DNA of 8,065 nt, taken from assembly GCA_015494035.1 (NCBI GenBank), contig WGBZ01000012.1, forward strand, positions 1 through 8,065, given 5' to 3'. Made by a program: the position numbers and the translations under genes. Below the pieces are notes generated by a model. That model saw nothing but the letters and a program-made list of their open reading frames with translations, had not been told where the DNA came from and made no database searches. Source of the DNA: Lysobacterales bacterium. GTDB lineage: Bacteria > Pseudomonadota > Gammaproteobacteria > Xanthomonadales > Marinicellaceae. Positions 1-7,279 of the stretch are shown piece by piece (the first letter of the stretch is position 1; every line of letters begins with the position of its first letter).

Positions 1-126
1 AGACAGGTGCATTATGCATTTGGGGCGAACCTGAGCAAGGCGAAAGTACCAGCGGGTATGCACGTGTTACAGATTTTTGCAATTGGCCCATTCATCCCGG
101 CAAGAAAAGGGAAAAGCGTGTGCTGA
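1..126 (+). CDS. Possible 3' end of an unrecognised reading frame entering from the left edge
   Basis: Frame 1 is open from the first base to a TGA at 124-126, giving 41 residues that end in ...FIPARKGKSVC. I do not recognise the product. The stretch is hydrophobic in its middle (around GMHVLQIFAIGPFI) and basic at the end. An open frame of about 40 codons is expected by chance fairly often, so this is only a candidate. Its supporting points are that it is open to the edge and that no better gene occupies the region. It runs on the strand opposite to every confident gene here and ends about 30 bases before the repeat block at 157-215, which would fit a boundary of a different genetic unit. 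It could equally be non-coding sequence. Confidence 0.2.
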   Translation, partial: RQVHYAFGANLSKAKVPAGMHVLQIFAIGPFIPARKGKSVC

Positions 127-156
127 CGGGGGTTTTAGCGGCCAAATATGGCGGGA

Positions 157-215
157 GGAGGTGACAAAAAACGTCATGAGTGACAAACAACGTCACCTCC
201 AAGGTGATGTTGTTT
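157..215. repeat. Cluster of tandem semi-palindromic repeats and nested inverted repeats
   Basis: Two 16-bp direct copies, GTGACAAAAAACGTCA at 161-176 and GTGACAAACAACGTCA at 180-195, differ at one base and are 19 bp apart. Each is itself a rough palindrome (TGAC...GTCA). The second copy is followed by an inverted partner: 185-198 pairs with 202-215 around a 3-nt loop, 14 pairs including one G-T. A further inverted repeat, GGAGGTGAC at 157-165 and GTCACCTCC at 192-200, uses part of the same arm, so the two foldings exclude each other. This is seen directly. Short repeated TGAC...GTCA-like sites are typical of the ends of TniA/TnsB-type transposons, where they bind transposase, but no transposase gene is in view, so a remnant transposon end is only an inference. 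An RNA leader is the alternative. Confidence 0.6.
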
Positions 216-328
216 ACTTAGGAATCTGGACGATGCAGGTTGTGCCGGAAATGTTTGAGAACAAGGCGAAGTTCGCAGTCAATAGCTGGCTATTGGCCAG
301 GACTTCAACGCCGTTATCGGACATTTGA
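176..328 (+). CDS. Doubtful 50-codon frame starting inside the repeat block
   Basis: An ATG at 176 opens a 50-codon frame ending in ...STPLSDI with a TGA at 326-328. Its start (MSDKQRHLQG) is encoded by the repeat block itself. The only argument for translation is the purine-rich GGAGGAGGTGA upstream, a near-perfect anti-16S match, although its GGAGG core is about 14 nt from the ATG, longer than usual. I see no domain, signal peptide or membrane helix and do not recognise the product. It is on the plus strand, opposite to the neighbouring operon, and ends about 40 bases before the kbl stop codon. It may well be chance, with the ribosome-binding-like sequence simply being one arm of an inverted repeat. 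Confidence 0.15.
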   Translation: MSDKQRHLQGDVVYLGIWTMQVVPEMFENKAKFAVNSWLLARTSTPLSDI

Positions 329-369
329 GATGTGAGAAGCGAGTTCACGATTCATCAGAGCTTCCCTAG

Positions 370-1557
370 TCAGTCCAGATCGAATTCCTGCCGGACTTTG
401 GCAAAGGCATCCAGGGTCTGATCCAGGTCTTCGCGGCTGTGGGCGGCTGAAATCTGCAACCGAATACGGGCTTTGCCCTTGGGCACCACCGGATAGCTGA
501 AACCGATGACGTAAATGCCATAGTCCAGCAAACGATCGGCCATGGCGCTGGCCAGCCTGGCATCACCCAGCATCACCGGCACAATCGGGTGGTCATCACC
601 GGCAATGGTGTATCCCAGCGTGGTGATCCGTTCGCGAAAATAGCGTGTATTGGCTTCCAGTTTGTCACGTAAGCCGGTGGATTCCCGCAGCATCTCAAAC
701 ACCTGGATACCCGCTGCCACCAGCGGTGGTGGCAAGGTGTTGGAAAACAGGTAGGGGCGTGAACGCTGGCGCAACAGATCAATAACGGGTTGGCGGCCGG
801 TGGTGAAACCGCCTGAGCCTCCACCCAGCGCCTTGCCCAGTGTGGAGGTGAAAATATCCACCTTGTCGAGGACACCATGCAATTCTGCCGAGCCACGCCC
901 GGTGGGGCCAACAAAGCCCGTGGCGTGGCTGTCATCCACCATCACCAGGGCGTCGTATTTTTCAGCCAGTTCGGTGATCTTGTCCAGGCGGGCGATGGTG
1001 CCGTCCATGCTGAAAACCCCGTCGGTGGCAATCAACCGTTTGTCGTAGTTAGCGGCGGCTTGCAGTTTTTCTTCCAGATCGGCCATGTCGTTGTTGCGGT
1101 AACGCAAGCGTTTCGCCTTGCACAGGCGAATGCCATCAATGATGCTGGCGTGGTTCAGTTCGTCACTGATGACCGCATCATCCGGCCCCAGCAAGGTTTC
1201 AAACAGGCCGCCGTTAGCGTCAAAGCAGGAGGAATAGAGGATGGTGTCGTCGCTGCCGAAAAAATCACTGATGCTGTTTTCCAGTTGCTTGTGGGTGTCC
1301 TGAGTGCCACAAATAAAGCGCACCGAGGCCATGCCAAAGCCCTTGTCGTCCAGGGCTTTATGAGCTGCCGCGATAATTTTCGGGTCATCGGCCAGGCCCA
1401 GGTAATTATTGGCGCAGAAGTTAATGACTTCCTTACCTTCGGGCAAGGTGATGTGCGCCGATTGCGGGCTTGTGATGATGCGTTCATTCTTGAACAGGCC
1501 TTCGGTCTTAATGGCCTGCAACTGATCACTGAATGTCTTGAGTGCTGTTTTTGTCAT
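370..1557 (-). CDS. kbl: Glycine C-acetyltransferase (2-amino-3-ketobutyrate CoA ligase)
   Basis: This is a cytoplasmic PLP enzyme of the alpha-oxoamine synthase family. It cleaves 2-amino-3-ketobutyrate with CoA to glycine and acetyl-CoA, the second step of threonine breakdown. The 395 residues match the family length (about 398 in E. coli). Visible landmarks are the N-terminal [11 protein letters not shown] (46-56), the glycine-rich substrate region around 74-84, ELNHAS with His136 that stacks on the cofactor, [10 protein letters not shown] (177-186), VDDSHATG with Asp208 and His211, and STLGKALGG with the Schiff-base lysine Lys242. The C-terminus has the expected [11 protein letters not shown]. 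The start has only a weak purine-rich stretch (AAGAAAG) upstream but agrees with the family N-terminus. The gene follows tdh by 88 bases with no clear promoter between them, so co-transcription is likely. The main alternative in this fold family, 8-amino-7-oxononanoate synthase, is made unlikely by the adjacent tdh. Confidence 0.95.
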   Translation of the reverse strand: MTKTALKTFSDQLQAIKTEGLFKNERIITSPQSAHITLPEGKEVINFCANNYLGLADDPKIIAAAHKALDDKGFGMASVRFICGTQDTHKQLENSISDFFGSDDTILYSSCFDANGGLFETLLGPDDAVISDELNHASIIDGIRLCKAKRLRYRNNDMADLEEKLQAAANYDKRLIATDGVFSMDGTIARLDKITELAEKYDALVMVDDSHATGFVGPTGRGSAELHGVLDKVDIFTSTLGKALGGGSGGFTTGRQPVIDLLRQRSRPYLFSNTLPPPLVAAGIQVFEMLRESTGLRDKLEANTRYFRERITTLGYTIAGDDHPIVPVMLGDARLASAMADRLLDYGIYVIGFSYPVVPKGKARIRLQISAAHSREDLDQTLDAFAKVRQEFDLD

Positions 1558-1645
1558 GGTGCTTTCTTGGTTGGATTAGTTGTTCCTGGGGAGGGACTGA
1601 GTGATTGCTGATATTGCCGAACGCTGCAAATAAATGGTGAATAAA

Positions 1646-2671
1646 TTAGCTACCCCAGCGACACACCACCTTGCCGCACTGGCCGGACTTCATCAGGGCA
1701 AAGCCCTGCTCATAATCGTCAATGTCAATCACGTGCGTCAGGACTTTTTGCAGGGGGAAGCCGGTCAACAGCATTTGGGTCATTTTGTACCAGGTTTCAA
1801 ACATTTTCCGTCCATAGATGCCTTTCAGGTCCAGTCCCTTGAAAATGACGTTATCCCAGTTGATGGTGGTGTCAGACGGCAGCAGGCCCAGCAAGGCCAC
1901 CTTGCCGCCGTGGTACATGACATCCAGCATGTCGTTGAATGCCTGCGGGTTGCCGGACATTTCCAGCCCTACATCGATACCGGTAATGCCCATGTCCTGC
2001 AGCACTTGTTTGAGGGATTCCCTGCCGATGTTAATGGTGCGCGTGGCGCCCATGTCAGCAGCCAGCTGCAGGCGGTAGTCATTCAGGTCGGTGATAATGA
2101 TGTTTCTGGCCCCGATGTGGCGACAGATACCGGCGGCAATAATGCCGATGGGACCCGCGCCAGTGATCAGCACGTCTTCGCCCACCACATCAAATTCCAG
2201 CGCGCAATGCGCTGCATTACCAAAGGGGTCAAAAAACGCCGCCAGTTCGGACGGGATCGGGTCAGGAACCGGCCACAGATTTCTGGCCGGCATGCTGATG
2301 TATTCGGCAAACGCGCCGTCGCGATTAACCCCGATGCCAATGGTGTTGGGGCATAAATGTGGTGTGCCGGCACGACAATTGCGGCAAACGCCGCAGGTGA
2401 TGTGGCCTTCGGCACTGACCCGTTGGCCGATGGTGTAATCGGTGACTTCCACCCCTTTGTCGACGATGTGGCCCACAAACTCGTGGCCAATCACCAGCGG
2501 CGGTTGTATGGTGCGTGCGGCCCAGTCATCCCATTGTTCGATATGCAGATCCGTGCCACAGATGGCAGTCATCTCAACTTTGATCAAGACGTCGTTATGA
2601 CCCATCGACGGCATGGGCACGTCTTCCAGGCACAGGCCGGGACCAGCATGTTTTTTAACCAGAGCTTTCAT
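1646..2671 (-). CDS. tdh: L-threonine 3-dehydrogenase, zinc-dependent, NAD+
   Basis: This is a cytoplasmic medium-chain dehydrogenase that oxidises L-threonine to 2-amino-3-ketobutyrate with NAD+ and passes the unstable product to Kbl, encoded next. At 341 residues it has the same length as the E. coli enzyme. The catalytic zinc site is visible as Cys38 (AICGTDLH), His63 and Glu64 (IGHEFVG). The structural zinc lobe has Cys93, Cys96, Cys99 and Cys107. The Rossmann nucleotide-binding motif GAGPIG lies at 171-176, with the acidic residue of ITDLN at about 195 that favours NAD over NADP. The start [13 protein letters not shown] agrees with the family; an AGGA lies rather far upstream (about 13 nt). 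The gene is 38 bases downstream of fadD. The order tdh then kbl is the reverse of the kbl-tdh order in E. coli. Confidence 0.96.
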   Translation of the reverse strand: MKALVKKHAGPGLCLEDVPMPSMGHNDVLIKVEMTAICGTDLHIEQWDDWAARTIQPPLVIGHEFVGHIVDKGVEVTDYTIGQRVSAEGHITCGVCRNCRAGTPHLCPNTIGIGVNRDGAFAEYISMPARNLWPVPDPIPSELAAFFDPFGNAAHCALEFDVVGEDVLITGAGPIGIIAAGICRHIGARNIIITDLNDYRLQLAADMGATRTINIGRESLKQVLQDMGITGIDVGLEMSGNPQAFNDMLDVMYHGGKVALLGLLPSDTTINWDNVIFKGLDLKGIYGRKMFETWYKMTQMLLTGFPLQKVLTHVIDIDDYEQGFALMKSGQCGKVVCRWGS

Positions 2672-2709
2672 TGATTGCGCAGATTCCTGCTGTGAAGGTG
2701 GGGGCGGTT

Positions 2710-4377
2710 TCAGGTGTCGCGCAAATCCTTGCGCAATATCTTGCCGACGTTGGATTTGGGCAACTCGTCACGAAACTCCACCAGGCGCGGCACCTTGTAG
2801 CCGGTCAGGTGCAGTTTGCAGTGGGCACGCACGTCCTGTTCGGTCAGGTCCGGATTTTTGCTGACCACAAACAGTTTCACCACTTCGCCGGATTTTTCAT
2901 CGGGAACCCCAATGGCCGCCGCTTCGATAATGTCGTCATGCAGGCAGGCAGCGTCCTCGATTTCGTTCGGGTAGACATTAAAACCAGACACCAGGATCAT
3001 GTCTTTCTTGCGGTCGACTATCTTGAAGTAGCCATTCTCGTCCATGACCGCAATGTCGCCGGTTTTCAGGAATTCCCCGTCGCGGGTAAAGGTTTTTTTG
3101 GTTTCTTCAGGGCGCTTGTAATACCCCTTCATCACTTGCGGTCCGCGGATACAAAGCTCGCCGGCTTCGCCCGTGGGCACGGGGTTTTCATCTTCATCCA
3201 GAATGACACAGTCGGTGCTGGGTATGGGCAGGCCAATGGTGCCATTGTATTTTTCCAGCGGCACCGGATTGATGCAGGCCGCTGGCGAGGTTTCCGTCAG
3301 ACCGTAGGCTTCCACCAGGGTGACACCGGTCACTGCTTTCCATTTTTCTGCCGTGGCGCGTTGAACGGCCATGCCCCCGCCCAGGGCAAAACGGAACTTG
3401 GAAAAATCCAATTCAGCAAAACCCGGTGTGTTGAGCAGGCCGTTGAACAAGGTATTAACCCCCGTCATGAGCGTAAAAGGGTGCTTGCTCAGCTCTTTTA
3501 CAAACCCTTTCATGTCACGGGGGTTGGTGATGAGAATGTTTTTGGTCCCGAACTGGGAAAACATCAGGAAGTTGGCCATCAGGGCAAAGATATGGTAAAG
3601 CGGCAATGCCGTGATAACGACTTCTTCATTGCCTTCGCGCAGTACGTTTTGGAGCCATGTTTTGACCTGCTGCACATTGGCCACCAGGTTACGGTGGGTC
3701 AGTACCGCTCCTTTGGAAACGCCAGTGGTGCCGCCGGTGTATTGCAGGAAAGCGGTGTCATCCAGACTGATTTCCGGGCGCGAATAGGGCAGGGATTTGC
3801 CTTCGGCAAGCACTGCCTTGATGCCTTGTGCTTGAGGCAAACTGAAGTCCGGCACCATTTTTTTGACGTGTTTGATGACAAAATCCATCAGCCGTCCCTT
3901 GACCGGTCCCAGCATGTCTCCAATGCGGGTGGTGATGATTTTTTCCACGCTGGTCTCAGGCAGGACTTTCTCCAGTGTGTGTGCGGTGTTTTCCAGTATG
4001 ACGATGGCTTTGGCGTCGGCATCATTCAACTGATGGCGAAGTTCGCGCGGGGTGTAAAGCGGGTTGATGTTGCTGACCACCATGCCGGCACGCAAAATGC
4101 CGGTGACCACCACCGGGTATTGCAACAGGTTGGGCATCATCACGGCGACGGTGGAGCCGGCTGGCAGATTGGCTTGCAGCCAAGCGGCAAAATCGCGACT
4201 GAGGGCATCCAGTTCCCCATAGGTGATGGAACGGCCAAAGTTGACAAAGGAAGTCTGGTCGGCGTATTTTTGGCAGGATTTTTCAATCATGTCGGCCACG
4301 GATGAAAATTCCAGCGGCCCGATTTCGGCCGGTATGCCAGGTGGGTAGGATTTAAGCCAGACTCTGTCTACGTTCAT
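2710..4377 (-). CDS. fadD: Long-chain fatty acid-CoA ligase (acyl-CoA synthetase)
   Basis: This adenylate-forming enzyme activates free fatty acids with ATP and CoA to acyl-CoA, usually at the inner face of the cytoplasmic membrane, for beta-oxidation. The 555 residues fit FadD (about 560). Motifs in order: the ATP-binding loop [11 protein letters not shown] (213-223), the adenine-contacting YGLTETSPA (358-366), [15 protein letters not shown] (406-420), the ribose-binding TGD with Asp441, the hinge and fatty-acid signature [18 protein letters not shown] (453-470), and the catalytic lysine Lys546 in [13 protein letters not shown]. The N-terminus ([10 protein letters not shown]) resembles Pseudomonas FadD as I recall it. 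AAGGGG sits 6 nt before the ATG. It is the first gene of a probable fadD-tdh-kbl operon. I see no convincing FadR or PsrA operator upstream. Chain-length preference cannot be read from the sequence. Confidence 0.93.
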   Translation of the reverse strand: MNVDRVWLKSYPPGIPAEIGPLEFSSVADMIEKSCQKYADQTSFVNFGRSITYGELDALSRDFAAWLQANLPAGSTVAVMMPNLLQYPVVVTGILRAGMVVSNINPLYTPRELRHQLNDADAKAIVILENTAHTLEKVLPETSVEKIITTRIGDMLGPVKGRLMDFVIKHVKKMVPDFSLPQAQGIKAVLAEGKSLPYSRPEISLDDTAFLQYTGGTTGVSKGAVLTHRNLVANVQQVKTWLQNVLREGNEEVVITALPLYHIFALMANFLMFSQFGTKNILITNPRDMKGFVKELSKHPFTLMTGVNTLFNGLLNTPGFAELDFSKFRFALGGGMAVQRATAEKWKAVTGVTLVEAYGLTETSPAACINPVPLEKYNGTIGLPIPSTDCVILDEDENPVPTGEAGELCIRGPQVMKGYYKRPEETKKTFTRDGEFLKTGDIAVMDENGYFKIVDRKKDMILVSGFNVYPNEIEDAACLHDDIIEAAAIGVPDEKSGEVVKLFVVSKNPDLTEQDVRAHCKLHLTGYKVPRLVEFRDELPKSNVGKILRKDLRDT

Positions 4378-4404
4378 GCGCGTCCCCTTGGTTTTATGAG
4401 TGGT

Positions 4405-4433
4405 CTTATAGTGCCCATTACTTTTTTAACCAC
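4405..4433 (-). promoter_or_regulatory. Tentative promoter for the fadD-tdh-kbl unit
   Basis: On the minus strand TATAAG (4410-4405) is a good -10 element placed to start transcription about 20 nt before the fadD ribosome-binding site and ATG. The expected -35 region 17 bp upstream reads GTGGTT, a poor match to TTGACA. If this promoter is real it would need an activator or would be weak. The promoter is placed here because the region lies downstream of the nor terminator and needs its own start. Confidence 0.3.
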
Positions 4434-4555
4434 GAATTGGATGGTTATCCAGCGCTTCCCTGGCTGTTGCACGGATATTTTAGCACCGCTGGCGCGTGCG
4501 CGTCTAATGCATACACTGCCTGGCTCCGGCATCGATGGCAGAAGAGGAAGGGCGT

Positions 4556-4624
4556 AAAAAAGCCCTTTCAGGGTGCCTGCTGCCTGACCAGAACAGGCTG
4601 GACAGAAGCAGGCCCTGAAAGGGC
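4556..4624 (-). terminator. Rho-independent terminator of the nor operon
   Basis: Read on the minus strand, a long stem closes with 12 perfect pairs (4613-4624 with 4562-4573) and is followed at once by six T (4561-4556). Inside this stem a 2-nt bulge is followed by six more pairs (4607-4612 with 4576-4581), then a five-pair inner stem (4594-4598 with 4582-4586) around a 7-nt loop. The T-run exists only on the minus-strand side, so the polarity fits termination of transcripts coming from norB, whose stop is about 180 nt upstream. It insulates fadD from nor read-through. Confidence 0.85.
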
Positions 4625-4722
4625 AGCGGAGAACTCGGTCAAAGTTCGTAGCAAACTGTGGTTCGTATTGTTGTGAAACTGGAAATTATTTGTAGTAGTT
4701 TGTATTCCTGCCAGATCAACGG

Positions 4723-4757
4723 CTCAATGCCCCGGGCCGTTGGGCCCGGGTATTGAG
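4723..4757. other. GC-rich hairpin downstream of norB
   Basis: CTCAAT at 4723-4728 pairs with ATTGAG at 4752-4757, and CCCGGGCC at 4731-4738 pairs with GGCCCGGG at 4743-4750, with a 4-nt loop and a small asymmetric bulge. A run of five T follows on the plus strand (4764-4768) after GTCCCC. As an intrinsic terminator it would therefore act on plus-strand transcripts. On the minus strand it is the first strong structure after norB but lacks a T-run, so there it could protect the 3' end of the mRNA rather than terminate. Confidence 0.6.
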
Positions 4758-4804
4758 GTCCCCTTTTTGGCATCCTGCCAGGTCTTCCAGCCGGGATTTA
4801 TCCT

Positions 4805-6271
4805 TCAGCCCCGGGTCTTTTGGCCATGGAGCCGTTCTTTGCGGTCTGCTTCAATGACAGACTGCGGCACATCCTTGCCGATGGTCATCAAATCCCATAC
4901 CAGCAGAACATAGCCCAGCGCAGTGGCATAACCAAAGACCTGACGCCACCACATGCCCTGCATGAACCACTTGGCTGTCTGGGCCTTGAAGTACCCGGCC
5001 CAGGTGCTACCTTCAATGGCCCGTTCAATAAAGGACTGTTCGTAGCCGGAGATCAGCAAGGCCATGGTCATGCCCAGCACCCCAATGTTGAGCAATGCCA
5101 GGGCCGACTTCCAACGCCAGGCGTGGGGCAGGCGGCTGTCAAACGGCACATCGCCCCGGAGTTTCTGTACGGCGATATACCACATGGCAATATTAATGGA
5201 AGCATAGGCGCCGAAGAAGGCCAGGTGGCCATGTGAAGCAGACCACTGGGTGCCGTGAGTGTAAAGGTTGATTTGCGGCAGGGTGTGCATGAAGCCCCAC
5301 ACGCCGGCTCCAAAGAAGTTGCCGAAAGCGTGCGCAATCAACCAGGCCATGGCCGGGTGGTTGCGGTTTTTAAAGTCATGCTTGCCGGCATCGTAAACAG
5401 CGTGCACCACCATCGCGACCAGCGGTACAGGCTCCAGGGCGGAGAAGAAACCACCGATGGTGAGCCAGTATTCGGGGGTGCCAATCCAGAAGTAGTGGTG
5501 ACCCAGGCCCAGAATACCGGAGCCGAACATCAGTGCCACTTCGATGTAAAGCCAGGTTTGCACGATTTTCCGCGGAGTGCCCAGCACCTGCATCAAGCTC
5601 CAGGCCATGATACAGCCAACCAGTACTTCCCAGGTGGCTTCCACCCACAGGTGAATCACCCACCACCACCAGTACTGGTCAACGGAAATGTTGGGGGTAT
5701 AGAACATGCCCGCCAGATACAGACCAGCCAGTGCCACCAGGTCCAGCACCAGCACGCCGGCAATGCCTGTCCAGCGGCCCTTCATGAAGGTGGCTGCCAC
5801 GTTGTAGAAGAAAATCAGCACACAGACCACAATACCAATGTCCGCCCAGCGTGGGGCTTCAATGTATTCACGGCCTTCATTGATCAGCCACAGGGAGGTC
5901 TGGTTGCCCGGGCCAATCTGGATGAACAGATAAACCACCACCACCACGGCCACGGCCAGGGTGAAAATCCAGAAAGCCAGGTTGCCGAGTTTGTAACCCA
6001 CCAGTTCAGTCTGGGCTTCATCTTCAATCAGCCAGTAGACCGATCCGATGAACCCGTAGAGCATCCAGATAACCATGGCGTTGATGTGCACCATGCGCAC
6101 CACGTTGAAGTCCAGCTTGTTGTAAAACAGGCCGGGCACCAGGTACTGGGCACCGGCAATCAGGCCAAACAGGAGCTGGGCGCCAAACAGAATGATGGCC
6201 ACAATAAAATATTTGACGGCCAGTTTTTTGCCGGGAGTCAGAGACGAATAGTCAAATTTGAGAAGGCTCAT
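4805..6271 (-). CDS. norB: Nitric oxide reductase subunit B (cytochrome b, catalytic, cNOR type)
   Basis: This inner-membrane catalytic subunit reduces 2 NO to N2O with electrons from the NorC heme c. It belongs to the heme-copper oxidase superfamily but carries a non-heme iron (FeB) instead of copper. The 488 residues form about 12 membrane helices. Ligands are in the expected places: His62 (RMVHIN) and His349 for low-spin heme b, His347 (SASHGHLAF) for heme b3, and His207 (VIHLWVEATWE), His258 and His259 (GLGHHYFWIG) for FeB. The NOR-specific glutamates Glu211, Glu215 and Glu280 (SALEPVPL) are present. There is no N-terminal quinol-oxidase extension, so it is cNOR, not qNOR. It is longer than the roughly 466-residue Pseudomonas protein, mainly at the C-terminus, where the last helix and a charged tail look different. 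AGGAGG lies 7 nt before the ATG, which overlaps the norC stop as ATGA. Confidence 0.96.
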   Translation of the reverse strand: MSLLKFDYSSLTPGKKLAVKYFIVAIILFGAQLLFGLIAGAQYLVPGLFYNKLDFNVVRMVHINAMVIWMLYGFIGSVYWLIEDEAQTELVGYKLGNLAFWIFTLAVAVVVVVYLFIQIGPGNQTSLWLINEGREYIEAPRWADIGIVVCVLIFFYNVAATFMKGRWTGIAGVLVLDLVALAGLYLAGMFYTPNISVDQYWWWWVIHLWVEATWEVLVGCIMAWSLMQVLGTPRKIVQTWLYIEVALMFGSGILGLGHHYFWIGTPEYWLTIGGFFSALEPVPLVAMVVHAVYDAGKHDFKNRNHPAMAWLIAHAFGNFFGAGVWGFMHTLPQINLYTHGTQWSASHGHLAFFGAYASINIAMWYIAVQKLRGDVPFDSRLPHAWRWKSALALLNIGVLGMTMALLISGYEQSFIERAIEGSTWAGYFKAQTAKWFMQGMWWRQVFGYATALGYVLLVWDLMTIGKDVPQSVIEADRKERLHGQKTRG

Positions 6272-6870
6272 TGGTCACCCTCCTGTGGAATGGTTTTGAA
6301 GTTATTCGGGAAACCGTTGGTGTCAATGGAAGACATCCATTTCAGGAAAGCCACAATGCCATGCGCTTCTTCTTCGGTAATACCCAGATTGGGCATGCGG
6401 CGCATGGTTCCATAGCCGCGGCCATTGGTTTTCGGGTCCATGAGAAAGCTGACCATCATGTTTTCCCGCACCGATTCGGCGCCCCAGCCCTGATCCAGCC
6501 AGGCCTTGGTGAGGTCGGGCGCGTAGTAGGCGCCATTGCCCAGCAAGGTGTGGCAGTTCATGCAGTTTTTGGCCTGGATGGTCATTTTGCCCAGAGAAAC
6601 CAGTTTTTCAGCTTCTTCCTCGCTCAGCATTTTGCCGAACAGCGGGGCATCATCACCAATGACCGGCTCCATAAACCCGCGTTCGGGATTGAAACGATAG
6701 TAAATACGTTTGTTAATGACGCTGTAAGCGGGGACGCGACTGGAGCCGGCGGTGATCTTCTTGACGGTATCAAAGGTCAGAAAAATCAGGATAACCAGCA
6801 TGCCCCCGGTTATCCAGACGGCGACCTTTCGCCAGAAAGACTCACTGGCCCACCACGGTGTTTTATTCAT
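6268..6870 (-). CDS. norC: Nitric oxide reductase subunit C (membrane-anchored cytochrome c)
   Basis: This subunit takes electrons from periplasmic donors such as cytochrome c or azurin-like proteins and passes them to heme b in NorB. The 200-residue protein has one uncleaved N-terminal membrane anchor (about 16-33) with the globular part in the periplasm. There is a single heme-binding motif, CMNCH at 103-107, followed by TLLGNGAYYAPDL as in the family. Met159 in RRMPNLGIT is the probable sixth ligand. The charged start MNKTPWWASESFWRK precedes the helix, as expected for an N-in topology. AGGAG is 7 nt before the ATG. The gene begins 28 bases after the small membrane-protein gene and overlaps norB by four bases, implying translational coupling that would help keep the two subunits in balance. 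Confidence 0.96.
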   Translation of the reverse strand: MNKTPWWASESFWRKVAVWITGGMLVILIFLTFDTVKKITAGSSRVPAYSVINKRIYYRFNPERGFMEPVIGDDAPLFGKMLSEEEAEKLVSLGKMTIQAKNCMNCHTLLGNGAYYAPDLTKAWLDQGWGAESVRENMMVSFLMDPKTNGRGYGTMRRMPNLGITEEEAHGIVAFLKWMSSIDTNGFPNNFKTIPQEGDQ

Positions 6871-6898
6871 AGCAATTCTCCTGCTGAAAACGTGAGGG

Positions 6899-7246
6899 TT
6901 AAGACAGTCCGCTTGACTTGCCTGGTGTGCTGCGTGTTGCTATTTCCTCCTCGTGCGGGTGGGTGCCCACGCACAGGTGCCAGATGCCGTGAGGAGCCAG
7001 CAAATAACCCAGCAAGAGCAGCGCGACCAGAATCCGCCAATACCCGGAAAGGTGAAGCACCTGCACCAGCACCACGGTAAAGACAACAAATATCCCGTAG
7101 CTGAGGTAAGCCAGGGTGGCGTAGGACGCCTTGTTCTTGAGGCGCGACCAGGCAAAGAAAAAAGCATAAAACGCGCCAAACAGGATCATCATGGCACCGG
7201 CCATGGTGGCCAGCATGATGTTGGACGCGAGCACAGGTTCGGTCAT
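6899..7246 (-). CDS. Small three-helix membrane protein of unknown function, first gene of the nor operon
   Basis: This 115-residue protein is not one I recognise. Three hydrophobic segments are visible, at about 8-32, 43-64 and 69-93, and a polar tail follows. Histidines cluster near one membrane face: His65 at the end of helix 2, His86 and His90 at the end of helix 3, and His96 and His98 just after it. Size and topology recall small accessory subunits of heme-copper enzymes (subunit IV-like proteins, or NorF, which is shorter with two helices), but I see no specific motif, so this is only a structural analogy. A GGAG lies 6 nt before the ATG. It is the first gene after the Dnr-type operator and ends 28 bases before norC, so it is almost certainly co-expressed with the reductase. 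Assembly, stability or electron-transfer help for NorCB is inferred from position only. Confidence 0.85.
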   Translation of the reverse strand: MTEPVLASNIMLATMAGAMMILFGAFYAFFFAWSRLKNKASYATLAYLSYGIFVVFTVVLVQVLHLSGYWRILVALLLLGYLLAPHGIWHLCVGTHPHEEEIATRSTPGKSSGLS

Positions 7247-7273
7247 GATGTTCTCCGTTGTTTGACGTTGGCC

Positions 7274-7279
7274 AGTGTA
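7274..7279 (-). promoter_or_regulatory. Predicted -10 element of the nor promoter
   Basis: TACACT on the minus strand matches TATAAT at four of six positions. Starting transcription 7 nt further on (about 7267) gives a short leader of about 20 nt before the ATG at 7246. This start puts the TTGAC-N4-GTCAA operator at exactly -41.5, which supports both assignments together. No -35 box is needed in this activator geometry. Confidence 0.6.

Larger units (their letters stand above)
4378..4804. other. Intergenic region between norB and fadD
   Basis: This 427-base gap separates the nor unit from the fadD unit. From the norB side it holds a GC-rich hairpin (4723-4757), a short AT-containing stretch, a long terminator hairpin (4556-4624) and then the tentative fadD promoter. 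I found no convincing gene. The plus-strand open frame across 4437-4676 runs straight through the terminator hairpin, has no recognisable domain, and its composition looks non-coding. Confidence 0.7.

Noticed and set aside
161..195. Possible CRISPR repeat array
   Set aside because: There are only two 16-bp copies with a 3-bp gap. That is far too short for repeats with spacers, and no cas genes are in view.
300..369. Intrinsic terminator after kbl
   Set aside because: Only a weak GAAGC/GCTTC pairing with a long loop is present, and no T-run follows on the minus strand.
2671..4305. Long plus-strand open frame of 544 codons opposite fadD
   Set aside because: It is the antisense shadow of fadD. 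The minus-strand frame carries all acyl-CoA synthetase motifs, whereas the plus-strand translation has no domain and a skewed composition.
4378..4440. FadR or PsrA operator upstream of fadD
   Set aside because: A TGGTC is present near 4401, but the palindromic partner is missing and no GAAAC...GTTTC-like dyad is seen.
4437..4676. Plus-strand 79-codon frame between norB and fadD
   Set aside because: It crosses the whole terminator hairpin, has no good ribosome-binding site and shows no recognisable motif.
4805..6271. Quinol-dependent NO reductase (qNOR) or cytochrome oxidase
   Set aside because: The long N-terminal extension of qNOR is absent and a norC gene is coupled to it. The NOR-specific glutamates and the FeB histidine set separate it from oxygen-reducing oxidases.
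5255..6415. Plus-strand open frame of 386 codons, rich in His, Gln and Val, opposite norB
   Set aside because: The odd composition is what the hydrophobic and Trp-rich codons of norB give on the opposite strand. All NorB ligands are intact on the minus strand.
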